51,878 bases of DNA from Colwellia sp. 75C3 (GCF_002836255.1 NZ_PJAU01000036.1:1-51878); one strand, 5' to 3'. Shown: positions 26,213 through 36,837, counted from the first letter of the stretch. A program made the numbers and translations. The notes: a model not told the origin generated them from the letters alone.

Positions 26213-27433
26213 ATGGTTGTAAAACCTGTGATAGGTAATTTTATATGGAATATAATTGAAAAATTTTTAAGAGCACTATTCATGCTCTTAATTAATGTTT
26301 TATTAGTTGCTAGTTATTCATATGAAAAATTTGGTGAATATGCTTTTAGTTTAATTGTCGTAAACTTATTAAGCGTTGGGGTGTCATTTGGGTTTTCACA
26401 ATCAGGAAACTCTGAAATTATTGGTAAACGAGGAGTACCGTGTAAACAAAAAATAGGTAAAATATTTGTAACTAAGCTTTGGGTGCTGTGTTTTGTTTTA
26501 TCCGCTACCATTTTTATTGCGATCATGTATGAACAACCTTTTTTAGTATATTTGATAGGGTTGTTGGCTTTACCTTTATCAGAAACTTTTGAGTATAGGC
26601 TAAACTTCCACGGTAAATCAAAAAGTTATGTCAAAATAAAAGTACTTTTACTACTTTCTGGTTTTGGTTGTAAATTTATAGCTTTAGAGTTGGGCGTTGG
26701 CTTGGAAGCTATAGGTATAATTACAAGTATTGAAGCTATATTAATTTTAGTTATCTATTATATATCGTTACCTAGGTTGAAATTTCAGTTTTATTCGTGG
26801 TTTGATTTCTCTTTAGCTAGAAAAATGCTGCCTATTGCATTAGCAAGCAGCATAGTAATAGTTTTTAATCAAATAGATATATTATTTATTAAGGGTGAAG
26901 TTAACTTATATTCTATAGGCTTATATATAACAATTGCTCAATTATGTAATACTTTTGCCATAATCCCTGTGTTACTGAATTCAGCTGTTCAAGGGCAATT
27001 AAGAAATACACAATTAAAAAACAAACTGATCTTTCATTCGTATATAAAGAGATTATTTATACTGTATTCATTCTTTGGGATTTCTATATCTCTACTCCTA
27101 TATAAATATGGTGACATTATATATGGGGTGTTTTATCAAAGTAATGTTGAGTATAGTCATTTGATAGTTGATGTTTTCGGAATATATTCTATGAGTGTTA
27201 TGTTTTTCTTTGTTTCCGTTTTTATAAACATGAATTTAGTACTTCGCTCAATGAATAGCATTATCTTACTTAAGAATATATTCTCTGTAATTATCGCTTT
27301 GATTTTATTGAGTTTTTTTGTGGATGGTTATTCACTTAAAGGCGCAGCCTTTTCGTTTGTTTTAGCTCAGTTGTTGGGGCAAATTATTTTGCCATTATTA
27401 GTGATCATGTATATATCTAAAAAAATTGATTGA
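26213..27433 (+). CDS. wzx: Wzx-type polysaccharide repeat-unit flippase
   Basis: The 406-residue integral membrane protein has about 10-12 hydrophobic helices along its length and only short polar loops, as in the MATE/MOP-superfamily Wzx flippases. The N-terminal KPVIGNFIWNIIEKFLRALF and the central NQIDILFIKG segment are typical of this fold. It should move undecaprenyl-linked repeat units to the periplasmic face. GGGAGG precedes the ATG by about five bases. Base composition is much more A+T-rich than in fcl. The specific substrate cannot be inferred from sequence alone. Confidence 0.85.
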   Translation: MVVKPVIGNFIWNIIEKFLRALFMLLINVLLVASYSYEKFGEYAFSLIVVNLLSVGVSFGFSQSGNSEIIGKRGVPCKQKIGKIFVTKLWVLCFVLSATIFIAIMYEQPFLVYLIGLLALPLSETFEYRLNFHGKSKSYVKIKVLLLLSGFGCKFIALELGVGLEAIGIITSIEAILILVIYYISLPRLKFQFYSWFDFSLARKMLPIALASSIVIVFNQIDILFIKGEVNLYSIGLYITIAQLCNTFAIIPVLLNSAVQGQLRNTQLKNKLIFHSYIKRLFILYSFFGISISLLLYKYGDIIYGVFYQSNVEYSHLIVDVFGIYSMSVMFFFVSVFINMNLVLRSMNSIILLKNIFSVIIALILLSFFVDGYSLKGAAFSFVLAQLLGQIILPLLVIMYISKKID

Positions 27434-27530
27434 ATCATAATCTTTACTTGCAACAATAATGCGGCTTATTAATATAAAGGCATACTTGGTAGTTTATTTC
27501 GTTGTAATTTATTAATTTAGGATCTAGTAA

Positions 27531-28157
27531 ATGAGTGAAAAAAAAGTAGATGTCAAGAGTTGGCGAGAACTTAGTGAAAGTGACAAAGGGGAGGTTTACA
27601 CTTTAGTAAAGGAGAGTTTTCATAATCACTTTACAGGTTTGCTTCCAATTGAGGTATTTATAGAGTACATGGATTCTGTGAGTGTACATGATAAGTCAAA
27701 GGTTTTTACCTTGAGTTTAAAAGGGGGGATTGTCGGCTTTGCCTCTTTAGGGCAGGAGGTTAGCTTATTCAGCGTCTTTAATATAAAAAAGAATAACTTA
27801 TTAAGTAAATTGAAAATTGTAAGAGATTTATTGGGAAATAAGAGATTAGCCTTTGAAAGCTTAATTAATATCCTTAATAAAGAAAAAAAAAATAAAGGTA
27901 CCTCACCAAATAATAAAAAGGGTGAGGATATTTATTTGTCTTATATTTGTATTTGTAAAAAAAATGTAGGGCTTGGTTATGGTGGGTTGTTGTTACAGAG
28001 TATAAAGGAATACACACAGATGCAAAGTATTAGAGCTTATTGTCATTTGGATGCAACGAATGACAATGTTTCAGGTTTTTATACCAACAATGGTTGGTCT
28101 TTAGAGGGTTGTGGAACAAGGGTTGTAGGGGTATTAAACTATGAACTTAAAAAATAA
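27531..28157 (+). CDS. GNAT-family N-acetyltransferase
   Basis: The 208-residue protein shows the GNAT pattern: an N-terminal ELSESDKGEVYTLVKESF helix region, the acetyl-CoA-binding CKKNVGLGYGGLLLQSI (matching Q/RxxGxG/A), and DATNDNVSGFYTNNGW (motif B, with the usual NxxxxxFYxxxGW). It could N-acetylate the amino group installed by the aminotransferase at 32419, as WecD does in its pathway; that is inference. A 60-residue Lys/Asn-rich insertion (about 82-130) sits between the two halves. It overlaps the next gene by 17 bases. Confidence 0.8.
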   Translation: MSEKKVDVKSWRELSESDKGEVYTLVKESFHNHFTGLLPIEVFIEYMDSVSVHDKSKVFTLSLKGGIVGFASLGQEVSLFSVFNIKKNNLLSKLKIVRDLLGNKRLAFESLINILNKEKKNKGTSPNNKKGEDIYLSYICICKKNVGLGYGGLLLQSIKEYTQMQSIRAYCHLDATNDNVSGFYTNNGWSLEGCGTRVVGVLNYELKK

Positions 28158-28923
28158 AAAAGTTTGGTTGGGGGGCGGTGTGGGTAATAAATTATTTCAA
28201 TTAGCGTATTGCTTTGAAAATAATTACACTGCTATATATCCTAATAAATCCGAAAAGATTTCGGAACTAACATTAGGTTGGTCTAGGCATAAAGATTGGT
28301 TAAATATATTAAGTATTAAAGCAATCGTAAAAATTAGGAATGAAAATGTAGTGGATCTTATTTGTCTTCCTTTGCTTTTTTTATTGGGTAAGAAAAGTAA
28401 TGATTACTATATTCCTGAATGTAGTTACTCTATTTTTTGTTATGAATTTGGTTATTTTCAACACAGTAAATCAATTTCAATAACTTCAATAGAGAAGGTT
28501 TGTATTGAAGTTATAAATAAAATTAGCTGGCAGCCTGATACAAATAACTATTCAGTCTTTCATTTTAGAGGGGGCGATTTTTTACATGAAAATAGTCTAT
28601 TACAAAGTGGTGAGCTTGTTGATAGTTTCTTGTCGGACAAACGTGAACAGCTGATTGTAACAAATGATGTTCATACATTAGGTAGACTATATCCAGAATG
28701 TAGGGGGCTTGTTGCTGAAGGAAAATCTGAAGTTGAAGATTTTAAAGTCTTATCAAATGCCAAAGTAGTATATGTCAATGACTCGACATTCCTATTCTGG
28801 GCCGTAGCCATAGGTGTTTTGAATGGTAAAACAACCAAAGTGATAATCTCCAAAGGTAATAATTTATTACCTTTGTATGCAATGATTTGTGACAATAAAT
28901 GTATTCTGGAAGAAGTATTATGA
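28141..28923 (+). CDS. GT11-like (alpha-1,2-) fucosyltransferase
   Basis: The 260-residue protein has diverged versions of the three GT11 landmarks: GGGVGNKLFQLAYCF (about 11-25; usual GGLGNQMFQYA), HFRGGDFL (about 141-148; usual HxRRGDY, the GDP-fucose binding motif) and SEVEDFKVLSNAKVVYVNDS (about 196-215; usual EDFxLMSxCxHxIxANS). GDP-L-fucose is made by genes just upstream, which supports a fucosyltransferase role. The second Arg of HxRRGD is Gly here, so donor use should be tested. It overlaps both neighbours, so it sits in a tight operon. The family call is mine from motif comparison. Confidence 0.68.
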   Translation: MNLKNKKVWLGGGVGNKLFQLAYCFENNYTAIYPNKSEKISELTLGWSRHKDWLNILSIKAIVKIRNENVVDLICLPLLFLLGKKSNDYYIPECSYSIFCYEFGYFQHSKSISITSIEKVCIEVINKISWQPDTNNYSVFHFRGGDFLHENSLLQSGELVDSFLSDKREQLIVTNDVHTLGRLYPECRGLVAEGKSEVEDFKVLSNAKVVYVNDSTFLFWAVAIGVLNGKTTKVIISKGNNLLPLYAMICDNKCILEEVL

Positions 28924-29840
28924 GACCCGATGTGTTTTTTTTACTAAGTTTGCCTCGTTCAGGCTCAACTTATGTGCAAAATTTAATGGCTAATAACATA
29001 TTAAAGCTAAATACTGGGCCTGAACCTTGGGTATTACCTTTCGTATTGCAGTGGAGTGATGATCTAACGTTTTCTCATGCGGGAACTTTATCCAGTAAGA
29101 TGGGGGTGGAGCAATACTCTGTGGATATTAATAGTTTATCAATGGAAGTGATTTGTCGAATTTACAATGAACTAAATAATGAATCATCAGGCACTGTTTT
29201 TTTGGATAAAACACCGAGGAACCTATTATATTGGGACTTTATTAAAAGTAACTACCAATTAAATAAATCCTTAGTGTTAATCCGTAATCCATACGATATT
29301 GTTTGGTCATATTATTCTACATTTAGAGGTGGTGAATTAGATTTTTCTGATGGGCTCGTCGACTTTAATCGAGGAGCGTCTAACCTGCTAAAAGCTATTG
29401 ATGATGGTGCCACATATGTTAGGTATGAAGATGTAAAAAAAGATCCTAAGTGCCTTTTTAATATATTAAAGTGTCTAAACCTCAATGTAGTATGTGATGA
29501 TGATATTAATACAGCTAAGATTAATGAAAAGCTATTAACCGGAGTTATGGGGGATCCAAAATTTAGAGGGGGGGATAAAAGTCAGAAAAAAATGTCTTTT
29601 ATTGCTTTTTTATTTTGCTTCTTTATAGTGAAAAAAACAGCTCTAAGGAAAATTTATACTGACTTTTATAGTGATGACTTAAAATTAATACAACTGTATA
29701 AAGAAAATCAGTATCGTATTAAAGGTTTTGGTTTCATAGACTTATTTAAAATACCTGTTTTAGGTTTAACAGGGTTATTGAATATAAAAATAATTTTTAA
29801 AAAATATAAAAATAAAGCTTTATTTGATTGGATCCGATAA
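28920..29840 (+). CDS. PAPS-dependent sulfotransferase
   Basis: The 306-residue protein opens with LLSLPRSGSTYVQNLMANN, a classic 5'-phosphosulfate-binding loop. LVLIRNPYDIVWSYYSTFRG (about 117-136) is the 3'-phosphate-binding segment with its conserved Arg and Ser. Such enzymes move sulfate from PAPS to a sugar hydroxyl. Inside a polysaccharide locus the acceptor is probably a sugar of the repeat unit, perhaps fucose. The ATG at 28920 overlaps the previous stop (ATGA) with GGAAGAAG upstream. PAPS synthesis genes lie 5-10 kb downstream. Confidence 0.86.
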   Translation: MRPDVFFLLSLPRSGSTYVQNLMANNILKLNTGPEPWVLPFVLQWSDDLTFSHAGTLSSKMGVEQYSVDINSLSMEVICRIYNELNNESSGTVFLDKTPRNLLYWDFIKSNYQLNKSLVLIRNPYDIVWSYYSTFRGGELDFSDGLVDFNRGASNLLKAIDDGATYVRYEDVKKDPKCLFNILKCLNLNVVCDDDINTAKINEKLLTGVMGDPKFRGGDKSQKKMSFIAFLFCFFIVKKTALRKIYTDFYSDDLKLIQLYKENQYRIKGFGFIDLFKIPVLGLTGLLNIKIIFKKYKNKALFDWIR

Positions 29841-29842
29841 AT

Positions 29843-31132
29843 ATGCCTTATAGAAATGTAAATTATATTGACAGTCTGATATTTCTATTTTTGTGCTTTC
29901 CATTCATAAAGATGTTACCTATATCATCGGAAGTACAACCGATATATATTCTTCTTATTTTTATTTCTATTATTTTAAGGGGGCGGGTACCTAATTATTT
30001 GTTTTTATTATTTCCGTTTACCTTATTGTTTGTTGTAGTTTCTCTGTTTAATGATATCGAATTTGGGCCTATATTCGAATCTCTTGTTTCAATTATTTGC
30101 CCTCTAATGGTTTTCTATTATATCTATATACATTCAACAATAAATTTTGGAAGGTTTTTGGTCGGTACTATAGGTTTTCTATTTATATTCTCTTTATTTC
30201 AACAGTTCTTCCCGTCTTCAGCTTTTAAATTGCAATTATTTGAAATTATTAAAATAATTATCCCCCGTATTTCTGCGGACCCCCTTACGGCATGGGGGCG
30301 AGGGATTACTTCTTTTTCACCTGAGCCGGCAATGATGGTTCCTGTTCTTTTCTTTTTATTGTGTGTAAATGTTGTTCTTAATGAGTTAGGTCGACTTTCA
30401 CTGATAAGCTATCGCTGTAATATGGCTGCTTTACTAGTTATCGGTGTAATGACTAAAGCAGTAACCTTTTATTTTTTTATTCTTGTATTTTTATTGATTT
30501 ATGGGTCTTTGACTTTTGTTAAAAGAAATAGTGTGTTAGGGGTTGTTAAGGTTCTAGTCGCTAGTGGAGTCATCTTATCTATATTTATTGTGTTTGGTGA
30601 TGATATAGCCCCTGAACGTATAAAAAATATAATATATTCGTTTAATCTGGATTTTTCATCAATGTTTTCTGTTATTAATGAAATCTCAGGAAGCCGTATA
30701 GGAGTCAACTTAGGACCATACTGTAGACTGTTTGATAGTTATTATGATTATAGTACGGGCTTTGGTGCTTGGAGCCATAATTTCCAATATGCAGTTAGTT
30801 GTCTCCCTGTAGATATAAATACTACAAGTTTTTTTGATAAAGTTGGTGTGGGAGAAAATATCAAACCATCAGCATATTTAAGTTTAATTATATTAGATTT
30901 TGGCTATTGGGGACTGATTTTTATATTAATTTTTATATTTCCAATTTTTCGGTATGTTGTAGAAGCAAGAGAATATAATAGCCAACTCTCTATTGCTATG
31001 ATGTTAACAGGTATATCACTTATTGTTATTGGGGGCTGGCCGCATACAATACCGGGCTTCTGGGCTGGTATTGCAATTTTATTATCAAAGAACAGACAAG
31101 AGGAATTCGATGAAAAATGTATGGTTAATTAA
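29843..31132 (+). CDS. wzy: Wzy-type O-antigen/exopolysaccharide polymerase
   Basis: This is an approximately 429-residue membrane protein with about 11 helices and one larger periplasmic loop in the second half (about 265-340, containing SRIGVNLGPYCRLFDSYYDY). That is the usual Wzy topology. Sequence conservation in this family is poor, so the call rests on topology and position between Wzx and glycosyltransferases. It should join repeat units in the periplasm under Wzc control. The ATG at 29843 (MPYRNVNY) lies just past the sulfotransferase stop; upstream in-frame TTG is less likely. Confidence 0.8.
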   Translation: MPYRNVNYIDSLIFLFLCFPFIKMLPISSEVQPIYILLIFISIILRGRVPNYLFLLFPFTLLFVVVSLFNDIEFGPIFESLVSIICPLMVFYYIYIHSTINFGRFLVGTIGFLFIFSLFQQFFPSSAFKLQLFEIIKIIIPRISADPLTAWGRGITSFSPEPAMMVPVLFFLLCVNVVLNELGRLSLISYRCNMAALLVIGVMTKAVTFYFFILVFLLIYGSLTFVKRNSVLGVVKVLVASGVILSIFIVFGDDIAPERIKNIIYSFNLDFSSMFSVINEISGSRIGVNLGPYCRLFDSYYDYSTGFGAWSHNFQYAVSCLPVDINTTSFFDKVGVGENIKPSAYLSLIILDFGYWGLIFILIFIFPIFRYVVEAREYNSQLSIAMMLTGISLIVIGGWPHTIPGFWAGIAILLSKNRQEEFDEKCMVN

Positions 31133-32285
31133 CCCTTATGGGACTCTTCCAAATGAGGGGTGGAGAAATTACAGGAATGTAAATTTAGCAGAGTCCTTTA
31201 GTGATAAGGGGTTCAATGTAAGATGGTTTATAGCATCCTTTGAGCACAGAACTAAAGCAGCTAGAACCGAGAATATTGTTTTTGACTCTTTCTCAAGTGA
31301 GATAATTACAACCCCGTTATATAGGAAAAATATTTCTTTATCCCGTATTTATTTCGAGTATGTTTTTGGTAAAAATTTAATTTCGTATGTTAACAAAAAT
31401 AACTTAGAGCTACCTATAGTTATTATTCTGGTTAGTCCATCTTTATTTTACGCTAGTTTGATTATTAATTTTGCTAAAAAGAATAACATAAAGGTAGTTA
31501 TAGATGTCTTAGATCTATGGCCAGAACATTTTATTACTGTGCTGCCTAAGCCTATAAAAGCATTTTCAGATTTTTTGTTTTCTCCACTTTATTATTTAAG
31601 AAATAAAACTTTACTTAAGGCTGATGGTGTAGTTTTTTGCTCTCGTGATTTTGAAGAAAAAATTTGTAATAAAATATCTTTAAGTTCAAAGTTAGTGTCT
31701 TATATTGGCACAGAGACTAAAGATACTATTACAAAGAAATGTTATGAAGTGGTGCACATAGTTTATGCCGGAACTCTAGGTGAAAGCTATGATATCCAAA
31801 AAATTATAGACTTAGCCATTATTTATGAACTTAAAAATAAAAAGGTAGTATTTCATATTGCCGGCGGTGGGCCACTAAAAGAGAGTGTCTATCAAGCATC
31901 TTTATCTCTAAGTAATCTAAAGTTTCATGGTTCGTTACATCCTGTAAAATTGGATGCCCTATTGTCAATGTGCCACATAGGTTTAGCCAGTTATGCATCG
32001 GATAGTTCAGTGTCTATGCCTCTCAAATTTTATGATTATTTATGTAATGGACTTATTGTATTGAGCTCTTTAAAAGGAGAGGTAAATGAAATTATTGAGA
32101 GTAAATGTGTAGGTTTTAATTATGATGCAAATAATATCAACCAGTTGGAAGGTATAATTGATTCTTTGTTAGCAGACCCCAAATTACTTAAGAATATGAG
32201 TAATAAGTGCTTCACTTTAGGGAAGAACTACGACTATAAGAAACAATCAAATGAGTTTTCCAGTTTTGTTATTGATATTTTGTAG
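31110..32285 (+). CDS. GT4-family glycosyltransferase (WbuB-like)
   Basis: The 391-residue GT-B enzyme starts MKNVWLINPYGTLPNEGW, a typical WbuB-like beginning. A donor-binding C-terminal half has VYAGTLGESYDIQKI, HIAGGGPLKESV and SMPLKFYDYLCNGL, equivalent to the Glu-X7-Glu region of GT4 enzymes. It probably adds one sugar to the lipid-linked repeat unit on the cytoplasmic side. The ATG at 31110 has AGAGGA seven bases upstream and overlaps wzy by 23 bases; an open frame reaches farther upstream inside wzy but lacks a plausible start. Confidence 0.87.
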   Translation: MKNVWLINPYGTLPNEGWRNYRNVNLAESFSDKGFNVRWFIASFEHRTKAARTENIVFDSFSSEIITTPLYRKNISLSRIYFEYVFGKNLISYVNKNNLELPIVIILVSPSLFYASLIINFAKKNNIKVVIDVLDLWPEHFITVLPKPIKAFSDFLFSPLYYLRNKTLLKADGVVFCSRDFEEKICNKISLSSKLVSYIGTETKDTITKKCYEVVHIVYAGTLGESYDIQKIIDLAIIYELKNKKVVFHIAGGGPLKESVYQASLSLSNLKFHGSLHPVKLDALLSMCHIGLASYASDSSVSMPLKFYDYLCNGLIVLSSLKGEVNEIIESKCVGFNYDANNINQLEGIIDSLLADPKLLKNMSNKCFTLGKNYDYKKQSNEFSSFVIDIL

Positions 32286-32418
32286 ATGTAATAGCTTATT
32301 ATCTTAGCTAATAGGTGGGCTATATTAAAGTTACTAGTACACATATATTTGATCAATCTTTATGTGTCTAGCTAATTATGTGCAGTGTCTTTTAAAGAAT
32401 AATTTAAATAGAGGTTAT

Positions 32419-33582
32419 ATGTCGAATAAATTTTTACCTTTCTCATTACCTGAAATAGGTGAGGAAGAAATTAAAGAAGTGGTTGACACCCTAATAAGTG
32501 GGTGGGTAACAACAGGTCCTAAGACGAAACGTTTTGAGGAGGACTTTGTTAGATTCCTAGGCTGTGTCTCACTGGAAGCGATAGCTGTAAATTCAGCAAC
32601 CTCGGGGCTTCATTTAGCTTTAGAGGCTGTAGGTGTAGGCCCCGGTGATGAAGTCATTATACCTACATATACCTTCACGGCTACTGCTGAAATAGTTAGG
32701 TATTTAGGTGCTACACCAGTTATGGTGGATGTAGATAAACATACATTTAATATAACGAACCTCACTTTTACTAATGCTATTACAGAAAAAACAAAAGCTG
32801 TTATCCCTGTGCATTTTGCAGGCCTATCTTGTGAAATGGATTTAATTATTTCTACAGCAAAACAATATGGTATAAAAGTTATTGAAGATGCTGCTCATGC
32901 ATTACCTGCAACTCATAATGGACAGTTAATAGGTACTTTAGCCAGTGATGCTACTGTCTTTAGTTTCTATGCAAATAAAACCATGACTACAGGTGAGGGG
33001 GGAATGCTCGTAACTCGTGACCCTGAATTAGCTAAACGCTGTAGAATAATGAGGTTACATGGTATTAGCAGAGATGCATTTGATCGGTACTCTTCAAAAA
33101 AACCTTCTTGGGCTTATGAAGTGGTTGCTCCAGGCTTTAAATATAACATGCCAGACATTGCTGCTTCCATAGGGATACACCAATTAATAAAGCTCCCCGG
33201 ATTTCAAGAGAAACGGCAAAGGTTAGCGGAGCTTTATAATCAAAAACTAGATGGTTTGCCAATTAAGCTCCCTGCACTACCAGAGAAAAATGATATGCAT
33301 GCATGGCATTTATACCCGATTCTCCTTAAGGAAGAGGTTAAAATATCCAGAACCGAATTCATTGAAAAAATGTCAGAACTTCAAATAGGCTGTTCGGTAC
33401 ATTTTATCCCCCTGCACTTACATCCGTACTGGCGTGATACATATAATTTATCTCCTGGCATGTTTCCTACAGCTCAAGGTGTTTATGAGCGAGAAGTATC
33501 TCTACCTCTCTATACTAAGATGACAATTGAAGATGTTGATAGAGTTGTTAAATCAGTGAAAAGGGTATTACTAGGTGATTAA
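32419..33582 (+). CDS. DegT/DnrJ/EryC1 (ArnB-like) sugar aminotransferase
   Basis: The 387-residue PLP enzyme follows ArnB along its length: [59 protein letters not shown] and [19 protein letters not shown], whose Lys is the expected PLP Schiff-base residue. It should transaminate a 4-keto nucleotide sugar to a 4-amino sugar. No matching 4,6-dehydratase for a UDP sugar is seen here, so the keto substrate may come from Gmd or from elsewhere. I chose ATG 32419 because GAGG lies upstream and family alignment starts here. Confidence 0.89.
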   Translation: MSNKFLPFSLPEIGEEEIKEVVDTLISGWVTTGPKTKRFEEDFVRFLGCVSLEAIAVNSATSGLHLALEAVGVGPGDEVIIPTYTFTATAEIVRYLGATPVMVDVDKHTFNITNLTFTNAITEKTKAVIPVHFAGLSCEMDLIISTAKQYGIKVIEDAAHALPATHNGQLIGTLASDATVFSFYANKTMTTGEGGMLVTRDPELAKRCRIMRLHGISRDAFDRYSSKKPSWAYEVVAPGFKYNMPDIAASIGIHQLIKLPGFQEKRQRLAELYNQKLDGLPIKLPALPEKNDMHAWHLYPILLKEEVKISRTEFIEKMSELQIGCSVHFIPLHLHPYWRDTYNLSPGMFPTAQGVYEREVSLPLYTKMTIEDVDRVVKSVKRVLLGD

Positions 33583-34171
33583 ACGTATATTAGATAGTAT
33601 ATTGTCATTTTTTGGGCTGATTTGTTTATTCCCTGTATTTATTTTGATTGCAATATGGATCAAGTTAGATTCACCTGGCCCGATCTTTTTTAGACAGTCA
33701 AGAGTTGGACAATTTGGAAAAGCATTTTATATTCATAAGTTTCGTACGATGGATGTAGGTACAGAAGGAATGGGGCGGCTGACTATTGCTGGGGATACAC
33801 GAATAACTCAATCGGGAAAGTTTATTCGTAAATATAAAATTGATGAATTACCTCAACTCATTGACGTACTTTTTGGAAAAATGAGCTTGGTTGGTCCAAG
33901 GCCAGAAGTACAAGAATTTATAAATTATTACCCTGAAGAAATTAAGAAAAAAGTTTTATCTATAAAGCCTGGAATAACGGATTTTGCGTCAATAATGATG
34001 ATTGACGAAAATAGTATTATTGCTCAATATGAAGATCCACACCAAGCCTATATTGATATAATCTTACCTATGAAACAGAGGTATTACTTAGAGTATATAG
34101 AGACTCAGAATATTTTTAAGGATCTATATATTATAATGCTTACTCTAATTAAAATAATAAAGAGAAATTAA
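33575..34171 (+). CDS. PglC/WcaJ-type initiating sugar-phosphate transferase
   Basis: The 198-residue protein is the short, monotopic form: an N-terminal re-entrant helix (about 5-30, with the SPG in [16 protein letters not shown]), then [18 protein letters not shown] and [10 protein letters not shown]. This domain transfers a sugar-1-phosphate to undecaprenyl phosphate, starting the repeat unit. Its pairing with an aminotransferase and acetyltransferase suggests an amino-sugar such as a diNAc-bacillosamine or N-acetylated 4-amino sugar first; this is inference. It uses a GTG start overlapping the aminotransferase stop, with AAGGG nine bases upstream. It is the last gene of the A+T-rich block. 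Confidence 0.92.
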   Translation: MIKRILDSILSFFGLICLFPVFILIAIWIKLDSPGPIFFRQSRVGQFGKAFYIHKFRTMDVGTEGMGRLTIAGDTRITQSGKFIRKYKIDELPQLIDVLFGKMSLVGPRPEVQEFINYYPEEIKKKVLSIKPGITDFASIMMIDENSIIAQYEDPHQAYIDIILPMKQRYYLEYIETQNIFKDLYIIMLTLIKIIKRN

Positions 34172-34296
34172 TTTAAGGCTAATATTATATCCTTTTAGAT
34201 ATTTGCATAAATTAGTTAACTATATTTATAATTTAGTTTAAATAAAATACTATTTTAGCACATGTCCCATGGGCATTTAATGAATATCAAATCCGC

Positions 34297-34325
34297 TTAT
34301 GCAAAATAGGTCCGTTTGGTATAAT
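34297..34325 (+). promoter_or_regulatory. possible promoter of the cysD-cysN unit
   Basis: TATAAT at 34320-34325 is preceded at 17 bases by TTATGC (34297-34302), a weak -35. It would give a leader of about 120 bases. The whole gap 34172-34455 is A+T-rich and holds no gene, hairpin repeat or clear terminator. Confidence 0.38.
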
Positions 34326-34455
34326 TATAGATAATGTTCAGTCGTTTCTAGTAAACCTTACTTGATACTATTTAGAGGGATTTAGCCAAACTAGATTTTT
34401 CTATTAGTAACTTTTTAATTATACATATTTTAAATTATATAAAGTACCCATTAAA

Positions 34456-35361
34456 ATGACTACTAACTTAACCCATTTAAAAAAACTTGAAGCTGAATCT
34501 ATCCATATTTTTCGTGAGGTAGCGGCTGAATTTGATAACCCTGTGATGTTGTATTCTGTCGGTAAAGACTCTGCAGTATTACTTCATCTTGCTCGCAAAG
34601 CTTTTGCGCCAGGTAAAATACCTTTCCCTTTATTGCATGTTGATACCAACTGGAAATTTAAAGAGATGATTGCCTTTCGTGACAAAATTGCGAAAGAGTA
34701 TGGTTTTGAGTTACTTGTACATCAAAATCCTGAAGGCATTGAAATGGGCATGGGTCCATTTACGCACGGTAGTGCGACGCACACTGATGTAATGAAAACT
34801 CAGGGCTTAAAACAAGCACTAAATAAATACGGTTTTGATGCTGCTTTTGGTGGCGCACGTCGCGATGAAGAAAAATCACGTGCCAAAGAGCGTGTCTATT
34901 CATTCCGTGATGAAAACCATCGTTGGGATCCAAAAAACCAGCGTCCAGAATTATGGAATATCTACAATGGTAAAGTGAATAAAGGCGAAAGCATTCGTGT
35001 TTTTCCATTATCTAACTGGACTGAGCTTGATATCTGGCAGTACATCTATCTAGAAAGTATTCCAATTGTGCCACTTTATTTGGCGAAAGAACGTCCTGTT
35101 GTTGAACGTGATGGCACCTTAATCATGGTTGATGATGATCGTATGCCTATTGGCGACGATGAAGAAGTACAAATGAAGAGTGTGCGCTTTAGAACATTAG
35201 GCTGTTACCCATTAACGGGCGCAGTTGAGTCAACGGCTGATACTTTACCTGAAATTATTCAAGAAATGTTATTAACGAAAACCTCTGAACGTCAAGGCCG
35301 CGTGATAGATCACGATAGCGCTGGTTCAATGGAAAAGAAAAAAATGGAAGGTTACTTTTAA
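34456..35361 (+). CDS. cysD: sulfate adenylyltransferase subunit 2 (ATP sulfurylase, catalytic)
   Basis: The 301-residue PP-loop enzyme has [19 protein letters not shown] (ATP pyrophosphatase loop), [15 protein letters not shown] and the C-terminal [20 protein letters not shown], all diagnostic of CysD. With CysN it forms APS from ATP and sulfate. The G+C content returns to the level of the flanks. It heads cysD-cysN-transporter-cysC, the normal order of the assimilatory operon in Vibrio and Shewanella, so it may be housekeeping as well as serve the sulfotransferase. Confidence 0.97.
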   Translation: MTTNLTHLKKLEAESIHIFREVAAEFDNPVMLYSVGKDSAVLLHLARKAFAPGKIPFPLLHVDTNWKFKEMIAFRDKIAKEYGFELLVHQNPEGIEMGMGPFTHGSATHTDVMKTQGLKQALNKYGFDAAFGGARRDEEKSRAKERVYSFRDENHRWDPKNQRPELWNIYNGKVNKGESIRVFPLSNWTELDIWQYIYLESIPIVPLYLAKERPVVERDGTLIMVDDDRMPIGDDEEVQMKSVRFRTLGCYPLTGAVESTADTLPEIIQEMLLTKTSERQGRVIDHDSAGSMEKKKMEGYF

Positions 35362-35432
35362 ACATTAACAGCTAAGCCAACATTTACGTTATAACACTTT
35401 TATTTGATGAACAATTTTGGAAGGAACAATTT

Positions 35433-36833
35433 ATGAGTCACCAGTCAGAGTTAATTGAAGACGATATTCAAGCTTATTTAAAGCAACATGAAAACAAAGA
35501 ATTAGTACGTTTTTTAACGTGCGGTAGTGTAGATGACGGCAAAAGTACCTTAATTGGTCGTTTATTGCATGATTCAAAGATGATCTTTGAAGACCAACTT
35601 GCTGCCATTGAAAAAGACTCTAAAAAATCAGGTACCACAGGTGAAGCTATCGATTTAGCCTTACTTGTTGATGGTTTACAGTCAGAGCGTGAGCAAGGCA
35701 TCACTATTGATGTCGCTTATCGTTATTTCTCAACGGATAAACGTAAATTTATTATTGCTGACACTCCTGGTCATGAGCAATATACCCGTAATATGGCTAC
35801 CGGTGCTTCAACCTGTGACATTGCGATTATCTTGATTGATGCACGTTATGGCGTGCAAACACAAACCCGTCGTCACTCGTTTATTTGTTCGTTATTAGGT
35901 ATCAAGAACATTGTTGTTGCAGTAAACAAGATGGATTTGGTTGATTATTCTCAGGAACGCTACCAAGAAATCAAAAAAGAATATCGTGACTTTGCTGAGT
36001 CACTTGAATTTACTGACATACGCTTTGTACCATTATCAGCACTAAACGGCGATAATGTGGTTGAAGAAAGCGAAAACATGCCTTGGTACCCTGGCGCTAC
36101 GTTAATGAAGCTGCTTAATACTATTGATGTTAAGAAACAAGAAACGTTCACACAACTGCGTTTTCAAGTGCAATATGTTAACCGTCCTAATCTCGATTTC
36201 CGTGGTTTTGCCGGTACTATTGCCTCAGGTCATGTATTGGTTGGTGATACTATTGTTGCCTTGCCATCTGGCAAAGAAAGTGTAGTAAAAGAAATCGTTA
36301 CTTATGATGGTAATTTAGAACGTGCTGATAAAGGTATGGCAGTAACGCTAACCCTTGAAGATGAAATTGATATCAGCCGCGGCGAAATCATCGTTAAAAA
36401 AGGCAGTTTACCGGTATCAGCAAAAGAGTTCAGCGCAACCGTAGTATGGATGCATGAAAATGAACTTGAGCCGGGTCGTGAGTACTTTATCAAACACGGC
36501 AGCAAAATGACCACAGGTCATGCACAAGAAGTCGTCAGCAAGTATGACGTTAATACCATGGAAAGTTTATCTAGCTCACAGTTAGCGGTTAATGACATTG
36601 GTATTGTTAATTTTGTTGCCAGCGAAACCTTACATTTTGATGCTTACTCGGATAATCAAGGCACGGGTGCTTTTATTATCATCGACAGATTAAGCAATGT
36701 TACTGTGGGCGCGGGCATGATAAACCATGCTATTGATGAGCAAACGCAAGAGTATTCAACGTTTGAATTAGAATTAAATGCGCTAGTTCGCAAGCAGTTC
36801 CCGCACTGGGGTGCACGCGACATCACGAAATAG
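35433..36833 (+). CDS. cysN: sulfate adenylyltransferase subunit 1 (GTPase)
   Basis: The 466-residue EF-Tu-like GTPase has G1 [15 protein letters not shown], the switch segment [16 protein letters not shown]3 DTPGHEQY and G4 NKMD, then two beta-barrel domains. It drives APS synthesis by CysD through GTP hydrolysis. It has no C-terminal APS kinase domain, and a separate cysC follows. AAGGAAC lies about seven bases before the ATG. A GTAGGCGGG-family repeat begins within a few bases of the stop. Confidence 0.97.
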   Translation: MSHQSELIEDDIQAYLKQHENKELVRFLTCGSVDDGKSTLIGRLLHDSKMIFEDQLAAIEKDSKKSGTTGEAIDLALLVDGLQSEREQGITIDVAYRYFSTDKRKFIIADTPGHEQYTRNMATGASTCDIAIILIDARYGVQTQTRRHSFICSLLGIKNIVVAVNKMDLVDYSQERYQEIKKEYRDFAESLEFTDIRFVPLSALNGDNVVEESENMPWYPGATLMKLLNTIDVKKQETFTQLRFQVQYVNRPNLDFRGFAGTIASGHVLVGDTIVALPSGKESVVKEIVTYDGNLERADKGMAVTLTLEDEIDISRGEIIVKKGSLPVSAKEFSATVVWMHENELEPGREYFIKHGSKMTTGHAQEVVSKYDVNTMESLSSSQLAVNDIGIVNFVASETLHFDAYSDNQGTGAFIIIDRLSNVTVGAGMINHAIDEQTQEYSTFELELNALVRKQFPHWGARDITK

Positions 36834-36837
36834 CCCA

